The notes under the pieces were generated by a model that saw only the letters and a program-made list of their open reading frames with translations, had not been told where the DNA came from and did no database searches. A program made the position numbers and the translations under genes. From a virus: a stretch of 45,095 bases of DNA. Below are positions 1-4,920 of the stretch, piece by piece. The stretch spans positions 1-45,095 of IMG/VR virus record IMGVR_UViG_3300037349_000286. One strand, given 5' to 3'. Every line of letters starts with the position of its first letter. The stretch's first letter is position 1.

Positions 1-321
1 TCTAAAGCAGCAGCAAAAGCGAAGCCCGAAGAGGAAGAAGGCGAGACCCGGATCGCGCGCGGTGTTGGCGACAACAGCGGCGCGGTCGTCGACGGGAAGA
101 AGCTATCGGGGTTCATCACTTCGATCGGCCGCCTCGAGGACAAGAAGCAGCAAGTCCTCCAGAACATCCGGCAGGACTACGCGAGCGCGAAGTCCCTCGG
201 CTTAGACACCAAGACGATCCGTCGTCTGGTACGCGAGGGCCGCATGGAGCCGGAGGAACTCAAGGCTCAGCAAGACCTCTACGATGTATATAAGTCGGCC
301 CTCGGTCTGCTCGATGACTAG
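1..321 (+). CDS. GapR-like (DUF2312) DNA-binding protein, 5' end missing
   Basis: The frame is open from the first base and ends at 319-321, giving 106 residues of a protein whose start lies outside the window. After an Ala/Lys/Glu-rich leader comes a GVGDNSG segment, then a helical region with the family pattern: I..I.RLE..K......I...Y..AK..G.D.K.IR..VR, ending in DLY..Y..ALG. This matches GapR/DUF2312, small alphaproteobacterial nucleoid-associated proteins that bind AT-rich or overtwisted DNA. In a phage it may shape DNA during replication or silence promoters; that is inference. It is the first gene of a rightward run of overlapping small genes and probably continues the early block that leaves the right end of the window. 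Confidence 0.8.
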   Translation, partial: SKAAAKAKPEEEEGETRIARGVGDNSGAVVDGKKLSGFITSIGRLEDKKQQVLQNIRQDYASAKSLGLDTKTIRRLVREGRMEPEELKAQQDLYDVYKSALGLLDD

Positions 322-619
322 CGGGGACGCAGCGGATAACTCGGGGGACGCGCAAGCGTCCCTCGATATCCCTGATTTCCTCCGGCGTGGGGAAGTGAAG
401 GTTACGCATGTTGCTCTCGTCGAAACGGCGCCCGATCCAAACGGTACGATCCTGACGGATCGGGCGCTCCCGACGGTCGGCGAGCTCTACGATACCATTA
501 CGCGGCTCCGGGCGAAGCAGGTGACGATCCGCGAGGAGACGCAGCTCAAGCTCGCCGAGATCGACGACCATGTCCGTATCCTCAAGAAGCAGGCCGAGAA
601 GATGGTGCGCGGATTATGA
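314..619 (+). CDS. Hypothetical protein with C-terminal helix (101 aa)
   Basis: Not recognised. The ATG at 314 overlaps the end of the GapR-like gene by 8 bases; an in-frame ATG at 284 is possible, and neither has a clear ribosome site. The N-terminal third is polar. The middle contains VTHVALVETAPDPNG and a TILTD segment, suggesting beta structure. Residues about 60-101 form a charged amphipathic helix rich in Leu, Lys and Glu that could be a coiled coil. It overlaps the next gene by 4 bases (ATGA), so the genes are probably translationally coupled. Confidence 0.65.
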   Translation: MTSGDAADNSGDAQASLDIPDFLRRGEVKVTHVALVETAPDPNGTILTDRALPTVGELYDTITRLRAKQVTIREETQLKLAEIDDHVRILKKQAEKMVRGL

Positions 620-789
620 AACGCGACGCTAAAAAAAGGGTAGAGCGCAAAAGGTCGTCGCTGGCCGTGGACGTCAAAGCGCTCGTCGAGCAGCAGCAGG
701 TCGAAAAACCCTCGACAGAAGACGCGATCAGATTACTTTCCGAAGCCACACTTTTTTTGCTGGAGGACGCATGCCGAAAGAATCAATAA
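616..789 (+). CDS. Small basic hypothetical protein (57 aa)
   Basis: Starts by ATGA overlap with the gene ending at 619. The first 15 residues are strongly basic (MKRDAKKRVERKRSS); the rest is a predicted helix with Leu spacing and one Cys near the end. No family recognised. It overlaps the next small gene by 19 bases, as expected for compact phage early genes. Confidence 0.5.
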   Translation: MKRDAKKRVERKRSSLAVDVKALVEQQQVEKPSTEDAIRLLSEATLFLLEDACRKNQ

Positions 790-899
790 CCACAAAATGG
801 CGTTTCGATCTTTGGTCCTACACGATTGGTATTTTCGCGCAAGCCACGCTTGGGACTCTCGCAGCGCATTTTATTGAAAGGTATTGGCCATGCCAGTAA
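771..899 (+). CDS. Small single-pass membrane protein (42 aa)
   Basis: ATG at 771 lies inside the preceding gene, 7 bases after a GGAGG ribosome site. The product has a polar start followed by a hydrophobic stretch (roughly residues 16-34, WSYTIGIFAQATLGTLAAH), so one membrane helix is likely. Phages of this type often carry such peptides in early operons, but I cannot assign a role. Overlaps the next start by 10 bases. Confidence 0.5.
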   Translation: MPKESITTKWRFDLWSYTIGIFAQATLGTLAAHFIERYWPCQ

Positions 900-1048
900 C
901 CACCTCGGAAACAATAGACCAGTTCGTTAACCGCAGAGCAAAAGAGATACTAGAGAGCGGCGGTTTTTGCTGGGATCAATTCGACGCGGCTGAAAAGATA
1001 ATCGCCGTTCTACAAGCAGAGAAGGAATACGCATGTCAGAAACAGTAA
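890..1048 (+). CDS. Small hypothetical protein (52 aa)
   Basis: ATG at 890 overlaps the previous gene. The sequence is soluble and helical, with TIDQFVNRRAKEILESGGF near the start and a Cys-x-Lys end. No family recognised. Its last codons overlap a 17-codon frame starting at ATG 1033, which has a good AAGGA site and ends at 1086. That frame may be a tiny peptide or a leader coupling translation to the next gene. Confidence 0.5.
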   Translation: MPVTTSETIDQFVNRRAKEILESGGFCWDQFDAAEKIIAVLQAEKEYACQKQ

Positions 1049-1069
1049 CGACCACGCGCGGTGCCGTGA

Positions 1070-1162
1070 ATGATCGCTATACCTAAAAAGCCCAAGCCCC
1101 CGCTGTGGCAATGCCAATGCGAGGACTGTACCGCGAAGCGGGGTGCGCGTGGGAAAAACTGA
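1070..1162 (+). CDS. Very small Cys-containing peptide (30 aa)
   Basis: A 30-residue frame with a Pro/Lys-rich start and the pattern WQCQCEDC, ending KRGARGKN. Three closely spaced cysteines could hold a metal, but a fourth ligand is not obvious. The start lies within the 17-codon frame 1033-1086, and the stop overlaps the methyltransferase start by 20 bases. This is supported only by its place in a chain of overlapping genes, so it could be spurious. Confidence 0.35.
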   Translation: MIAIPKKPKPPLWQCQCEDCTAKRGARGKN

Positions 1163-1682
1163 GGGCTACGCCCGCGACAAAGACGATTTCTTCCCGACGC
1201 CAGATGAATGCACCCTCGCGCTCCTGCGGGCCGAAAAAGAGTGCATGCCAGTCGAGATATGGGAGCCGGCATGCGGCGAGGGGGCGATTTGCAAAATGAT
1301 GCCAGCCCGTATGTGGATCGCGACCGATCTTGTCGCCCGCGGATACGGGCAAAGCGGCGTTGATTTCTTGATGGAGCGCAAAAAGCTGGCCGATGCGATC
1401 ATAACCAATCCGCCATTCAAGAACCTCACCGCCTTCATAGACAAGGCGATCGACCTCGACGTTTCATACATCGCGATGTTCTTTCGCGTGACGTATCTCT
1501 GTACCGGCGCGTGGCAGAGGATTTGCGAGAAGCGCGCGCCAGCGAGGATTTATACGCTGTCATGGCGCCCGGATATTTTCGGTATCGGGACGCCTGACCA
1601 GAGGTGCCTTTTCATATGGGCCGTCTGGGATAAGCGATACGAGGGTGAAACGATATACCGGACTCTCAGACGCCCTAAGTAA
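1143..1682 (+). CDS. Phage DNA adenine methyltransferase-like protein
   Basis: A 179-residue class I SAM-dependent methyltransferase-like protein. FFPTPDE near residue 16 is typical of phage adenine methylases. Motif I, WEPACGEG, is at about 40-47 and binds SAM; an acidic turn (ATDL, about 60-63) follows, and the catalytic motif NPPF is at 89-92. The order (motif I then IV) fits gamma-type enzymes. It is short and I see no target-recognition domain, so specificity cannot be read. The start is GTG at 1143, with a second GTG at 1149 possible. It ends the rightward block and its stop overlaps the stop of the convergent endolysin gene. Likely role: modification of phage DNA against host restriction. 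Confidence 0.7.
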   Translation: MRVGKTEGYARDKDDFFPTPDECTLALLRAEKECMPVEIWEPACGEGAICKMMPARMWIATDLVARGYGQSGVDFLMERKKLADAIITNPPFKNLTAFIDKAIDLDVSYIAMFFRVTYLCTGAWQRICEKRAPARIYTLSWRPDIFGIGTPDQRCLFIWAVWDKRYEGETIYRTLRRPK

Positions 1683-2151
1683 CCGTCCCACCGGCCGCCA
1701 CGTAGGCCGCCTGTAGCCGCGCGAGCCTCTGCTGGGGCTGCCCAGCGAGCGAACCCGGGAGACTAGCCCACTCCGGCGCGCACAGGGCGACCGCCTGGGT
1801 GAAGTTCCCTGCCTCGACAAATGGCATCGCACGACGCCCCGCGATCAGCTTGACCGCCATCGCGTCCTGCGTCGCCGGCTCGAAGTCTGTGTAGCCGTAC
1901 TGCTGGCACAGCCCGACGAAGGTCGGGTGGATGATCTGGTATCTGCCGCAGGCGGTACTGTCGAGCGCCTGATTAAGGATATCCGGGTGCGTCGCGTAGC
2001 TGGGAAAGGTCAGCGGGTTGTCGGGCGTGGCACCTACGAGCGCGGCGTAACCGTCATCCGTCAGGGGCAGGAGGTCGGGCCCGATCTCACTCCATGCGAT
2101 GCAATCAAGGAAGGCAGCCATATTGGCCGAGAGCCCGGTCGCGCGCGGCAT
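1675..2151 (-). CDS. Endolysin, lambda R-like lytic transglycosylase
   Basis: A 158-residue match in pattern to the lambda R endolysin family (GH104 transglycosylase), which cuts peptidoglycan at the end of infection. It has AFLDCIAWSE with the expected catalytic Glu22, TGYDV-like DDGYAALVG, a TACGRYQII segment, the DF.P..QDA motif, and WASLPGS...AGGTV at the C terminus. No signal peptide is seen, so release probably depends on a holin. It is the last gene of the long leftward block. The start overlaps the stop of the upstream gene (TAATG), so the two are coupled. Confidence 0.9.
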   Translation of the reverse strand: MPRATGLSANMAAFLDCIAWSEIGPDLLPLTDDGYAALVGATPDNPLTFPSYATHPDILNQALDSTACGRYQIIHPTFVGLCQQYGYTDFEPATQDAMAVKLIAGRRAMPFVEAGNFTQAVALCAPEWASLPGSLAGQPQQRLARLQAAYVAAGGTVT

Positions 2152-2354
2152 TAGTTCAAACTCACGTTCAGGATCAGTCTGCGAAATGCTCCATCACGGT
2201 CACAAACGGCAACGAACGAATCTCGCCTCTTGCAATGATATTTGTGCATCTCCGGCCCAATGTAAACCTCAAGTACGAAAGCGTCCGGGTGCATGGTAAC
2301 AAGCTGTTGATAGAGGTAAAACTGCTTTTCGAGGTCTTTCTCCTCCTCGGTCAT
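2151..2354 (-). CDS. Small lysis-region protein (67 aa)
   Basis: Not recognised. I chose ATG at 2354 because it makes an ATGA overlap with the upstream gene; an in-frame GTG at 2369 is less likely. The N-terminal half is an acidic helix (TEEEKDLEKQFYLYQQL). The C-terminal half is mixed, with KYHCKRRDSFVAVC and hydrophobic beta-like segments. No membrane helix. It lies between a membrane peptide and the endolysin, so a lysis or packaging-end role is possible, but this rests on context only. Confidence 0.6.
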   Translation of the reverse strand: MTEEEKDLEKQFYLYQQLVTMHPDAFVLEVYIGPEMHKYHCKRRDSFVAVCDRDGAFRRLILNVSLN

Positions 2355-2521
2355 GATGGCCCGTGCCACGGAAGCGGAATGCCCATGGGATCGGAATAGA
2401 GCGTTCTATATTCGGGAGGGTAGTAAGGCAGAAACTTGACCAGAAACAGAGTCATCGCCCTCAAGACCAGCAGGCATTTAAGGAACATTTTCAGCAGATC
2501 GAGTTTTGTAGCGGGTTCCAT
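2351..2521 (-). CDS. Small membrane protein of the lysis cassette (56 aa)
   Basis: A clear ribosome site (AAGGAGG, 5 bases before ATG) precedes this short frame. Residues about 9-32 are hydrophobic (LLKMFLKCLLVLRAMTLFLV), followed by a Pro/Tyr-rich tail (KFLPYYPPEY). One membrane helix with a short tail is expected. It is nested between the lipase-like gene and the 67-residue gene with an ATGA overlap. A holin, antiholin or spanin-like part is possible. No lipobox is seen. Confidence 0.6.
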   Translation of the reverse strand: MEPATKLDLLKMFLKCLLVLRAMTLFLVKFLPYYPPEYRTLYSDPMGIPLPWHGPS

Positions 2522-2532
2522 TTATACCTCCT

Positions 2533-3171
2533 TTATGCGGCGGACAAATTTTTGACGCCCGCAGCGTAGAGCGCGATGTTGTGCCACGCCACTGGATCAT
2601 CGCCATTTACGGGCGACTCGTTCAGAAATATGAACGGCGCGGGCTCGATGTAAGGGAAAAGCGGGAGGACGGTCAAAGGAACGTCCGGGACAGGATCATC
2701 GCCGTTGCGATAGGATTCTATTTCCGTATCCGAGAGAATATCTTTCAGCTTGCTAAAGCCCGGGCGCGGCGACCCAAACACGGTGACTTTGGCGACCGGG
2801 ATTTTCTTGACCGCGCACAGCCCCGCGAAGATATACGCGCGCGCGGCGCCCAGGCTGTGGCCAGTCACAACCAGCGGCTGTACGGTTTTTTGGATAATCG
2901 AAGCGAAGGCGTTGTCCATGCCTTCCGCGAATCCCCGCTCGATACCGCCGAGCAGTGGGTGGTCGATAGGGAAAGCCTTGAAGTCGCGGAACCAGTCTTC
3001 CAGGGAGTCGGAACCCCGGAACACAATCACGTCATATCCGGGAAAGCGTTTCAGCGCCGCGTAGATGCCGCCGTTCATTCCGGGCACCCACATCTCATCC
3101 CAAACGAAAGCATCTCCGTATGACGCGGCGCATAAATCCACAAGCACGGAATCAGGTGGAAGTGTTCCCAC
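2533..3171 (-). CDS. Class-3-lipase-like alpha/beta hydrolase
   Basis: A 212-residue protein with the Lipase_3 pattern. YDVIVFRGS near residue 46 forms the early strand and oxyanion region. The nucleophile elbow GHSLGAA has Ser106. FGSPRPG is at about 132-138. A DDPVPDVP segment gives the likely catalytic Asp (158 or 159), and WHN gives His197. The full triad is therefore present. GTG at 3171 is the start, with GGAG 8 bases upstream; the gene overlaps a 32-residue frame. It lies in the lysis cassette upstream of the endolysin, so attack on envelope lipids during lysis is a reasonable guess, by analogy with esterases such as mycobacteriophage LysB. No signal peptide is seen. Substrate unknown. 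Confidence 0.8.
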   Translation of the reverse strand: MGTLPPDSVLVDLCAASYGDAFVWDEMWVPGMNGGIYAALKRFPGYDVIVFRGSDSLEDWFRDFKAFPIDHPLLGGIERGFAEGMDNAFASIIQKTVQPLVVTGHSLGAARAYIFAGLCAVKKIPVAKVTVFGSPRPGFSKLKDILSDTEIESYRNGDDPVPDVPLTVLPLFPYIEPAPFIFLNESPVNGDDPVAWHNIALYAAGVKNLSAA

Positions 3172-3250
3172 GCAGCTTGCTCCATATCGATTTCACCGCG
3201 CGGATCGTGGCGAAGATCGGAATCGAAACCGAAAAGGCCGGGATTTTCAT
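3152..3250 (-). CDS. Tiny amphipathic peptide (32 aa)
   Basis: A 32-codon frame whose ATG overlaps the stop of the preceding gene as TAATG, and whose end overlaps the lipase-like gene by 20 bases. The product begins with a hydrophobic stretch (IPAFSVSIPIFATI) followed by a basic tail (RAVKSIWSKLR). This could be membrane-active or simply act to couple translation into the lipase gene. Supported by overlap pattern and composition only. Confidence 0.4.
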   Translation of the reverse strand: MKIPAFSVSIPIFATIRAVKSIWSKLRGNTST

Positions 3251-3600
3251 TATCCCGCCAGATTGGCCGTGGCAGCCTGAGCCACCAGAGAAGGCGCCAG
3301 CGTGTCGATCAGCGCCTTGATGGAGGTCGCGGCGTCTTTGGCCGCGGCGGCTTCCATGTTCGGCAGCGCCGCTGGAACGGCGGCGTAGAACGCGAGACTC
3401 TGCGCGACAACGTTATCAGGGGCCGGATTGGAAATGATGCTGGTCAGGTAGCTGTCGCCAACCGGCTGCAAGACGCCAAGTTCGTCTCTTACGACGCTGG
3501 CGAAAAGGCCGTTGAGGGCGGAGGTGACGAGGGATTGAACGCTCGGTGCGGGCGTTGCGGGGGCGGCAACTGTTGAGGCTGCGGTGTCTGTGCTTGTCAT
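3250..3600 (-). CDS. Ala-rich hypothetical protein (116 aa)
   Basis: Not recognised. A good ribosome site (AGGAG) precedes ATG at 3600. The first 20 residues are Thr/Ala/Pro-rich and probably disordered; the rest is predicted helical with many Ala and Leu and no charged core, for example YLTSIISNPAPDNVVAQSL. No signal peptide or membrane helix is obvious. It sits between the two-helix holin candidate and the lipase-like gene; its role is unknown. Confidence 0.65.
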   Translation of the reverse strand: MTSTDTAASTVAAPATPAPSVQSLVTSALNGLFASVVRDELGVLQPVGDSYLTSIISNPAPDNVVAQSLAFYAAVPAALPNMEAAAAKDAATSIKALIDTLAPSLVAQAATANLAG

Positions 3601-3610
3601 GATCGATCTC

Positions 3611-3865
3611 CTAAGTTTTGGGGGTGAGGTATTTCTGCGTCAGCAAAGATATCACGATATGGCCGACCATGAAAAGCATAGAAACGGCCATTGAGAAAAT
3701 GACGGTCAGGGCGTCCTCGAGCGATTGCGAGGTGATTCCATTGGCGGGACTTGCGCCGATGGGATGATAGGCAAGCCAGATCACGGCAAGCGCGGCGCCC
3801 GCCGCCTGCCCCGATACCGAGGTCGCCATAAGGGCACCCGTGCCGGGGGCCTGGAAGTCGCTCAT
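3611..3865 (-). CDS. Holin candidate, two membrane helices (84 aa)
   Basis: The protein has two hydrophobic segments, about residues 17-34 (VSGQAAGAALAVIWLAYHP) and 53-76 (VIFSMAVSMLFMVGHIVISL), separated by a polar loop, with a short charged C terminus. Small size, two membrane helices and position just upstream of the lipase and endolysin fit a class II holin-type protein that permeabilises the inner membrane at lysis. It starts by ATGA overlap with the upstream coiled-coil membrane protein, so the pair may act as holin and regulator. No sequence family was recognised. Confidence 0.6.
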   Translation of the reverse strand: MSDFQAPGTGALMATSVSGQAAGAALAVIWLAYHPIGASPANGITSQSLEDALTVIFSMAVSMLFMVGHIVISLLTQKYLTPKT

Positions 3866-4134
3866 CGCCCGTACCCTCCGCCAAAGAATCCGGCGATGGC
3901 CCCTATCACCACACTTGCGGCGTGTGCCATATAGCCGATGGCGCGGCGGTGACCGCGATCCTCGGCCAATATGATCTTGACCTCGGTCATATCGTCGGCG
4001 GTCTTGCCGAGTATTTTGCTCTGCTCGGCGGTTTCCTCGCGCAGAAGGGCGAGGCCGGTCTCGACGCGCGCAAGTCGTTCACCGTGTGCATCCCGGCGGC
4101 GATCAAAGTCGGATGTGCGGAAGTGATCTGCCAT
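3862..4134 (-). CDS. Coiled-coil protein with C-terminal membrane helix
   Basis: A 90-residue protein: basic start (MADHFRTSDFDRRR), a heptad-like helix at about 15-60 (ARVETGLALLREETAEQSK), and a C-terminal hydrophobic helix at about 68-86 ending FFGGGYGR. The layout resembles XhlA-type haemolysin/holin-associated proteins, which have a coiled coil and C-terminal anchor. ATG at 4134 is chosen because it lies just after the previous stop (TAG-T-ATG); a longer in-frame start at 4179 would overlap the upstream gene. It overlaps the two-helix holin candidate. A lysis role is likely from context. Confidence 0.6.
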   Translation of the reverse strand: MADHFRTSDFDRRRDAHGERLARVETGLALLREETAEQSKILGKTADDMTEVKIILAEDRGHRRAIGYMAHAASVVIGAIAGFFGGGYGR

Positions 4135-4135
4135 A

Positions 4136-4435
4136 CTATAGGCTCCCGAAAGGAGATGGGAGACTTTGGAACTGGTCATTGGATTGGCAGATCAGGTTGC
4201 CGCCACCCTCGAATTGGTAGTTGTAATATCCGGTTTGTGTGACATCAAGATCATAGTGGTAGGCCCCCACTCCATCGCGGATGATCTGACTCGCGGCGTA
4301 GGTATAGGTGGCTATTGTCTGATCCGGCGCGCGCACGAGCAGCGTTATGGTCGTGGGGTCGATGGGCGTATTGCCGACCAATTGCGTGAATTGCACCGAT
4401 AGGTGGACGAGGTTATTGATTCCGTAAGTATTCAC
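4136..4435 (-). CDS. Beta-sandwich-like virion-associated protein (99 aa)
   Basis: The sequence reads like a small Ig-like beta sandwich: VHLSVQFTQLVG, PTTITLLVRAPDQTIATYTY, then DGVGAYHYDLDVTQTGYYNY and FEGGGNL. Conserved phage proteins of this pattern often follow tail-fibre genes and are of unknown function. It has no signal peptide. A GGAGG ribosome site precedes the start. Fibre tip, adaptor or capsid-binding roles are all possible. Confidence 0.65.
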   Translation of the reverse strand: MNTYGINNLVHLSVQFTQLVGNTPIDPTTITLLVRAPDQTIATYTYAASQIIRDGVGAYHYDLDVTQTGYYNYQFEGGGNLICQSNDQFQSLPSPFGSL

Positions 4436-4445
4436 TCAGTTCCTC

Positions 4446-4613
4446 CTAACACTCTTCGTCGTTCAGTGTGGCCGAGTACACGAGGCTATCAGATACTCGC
4501 GCGGCATAAAGTCCAGAATCAGTCACGGCTGCGGAATAAATCGCCTGATCGGATACGTGGGCGCAGGCGGGGAGCGGCCGCTGAAAAATCCATATGAGGA
4601 GATCGAGAAGCAT
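4446..4613 (-). CDS. Small protein with VSD..YSA repeats (55 aa)
   Basis: Start overlaps the stop of the upstream gene (TGATG). After a hydrophobic start (MLLDLLIWIF) the sequence has imperfect repeats of VSD..(I/V/L)Y(S/A)A: HVSDQAIYSAAVTDSGLYAA, then RVSDSLVYSA, ending NDEEC. Such short beta-like repeats occur in phage structural peptides. Function unknown. It is in the same leftward run, 10 bases from the next gene. Confidence 0.5.
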   Translation of the reverse strand: MLLDLLIWIFQRPLPACAHVSDQAIYSAAVTDSGLYAARVSDSLVYSATLNDEEC

Positions 4614-4909
4614 CAGCTCACCTGCGATCCGCCGGCGAAGGTCTGGATCGTGAGTAAGTATTGCTCGATGATCGATTGGACGATCTGCTTGACGGTGGCA
4701 TCATTAGAGGATGTGGAGGCCATACTCGTCAATACTGGCGAGATGTCCAAATTCATAGTGGATAAAGCCTGCTCGATGTGCGCTGAATCTAGATAGCTAT
4801 TGATGGTGATGTTGAGTGTCCCAGGCCCTAGGCAAAAGGCACCATTTTCAATAACATGATAAGTGGCATTAACGCCGGTCGGTTGCGCAATGGTGCATTG
4901 AATTGGCAT
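4613..4909 (-). CDS. Hypothetical protein (98 aa)
   Basis: ATG at 4909 is preceded by GGGAGAA, so I prefer it over the longer frame reaching into the fibre gene. The N-terminal part is beta-like with two Cys (PIQCTIAQPTGVNATYHVIE, GAFCLGPG); the C-terminal part is helical and ends in QTFAGGSQVS. No family recognised. It lies just after the 923-residue fibre-like gene and may be a fibre-associated factor. Confidence 0.6.
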   Translation of the reverse strand: MPIQCTIAQPTGVNATYHVIENGAFCLGPGTLNITINSYLDSAHIEQALSTMNLDISPVLTSMASTSSNDATVKQIVQSIIEQYLLTIQTFAGGSQVS

Positions 4910-4920
4910 GATTGTTCTCC

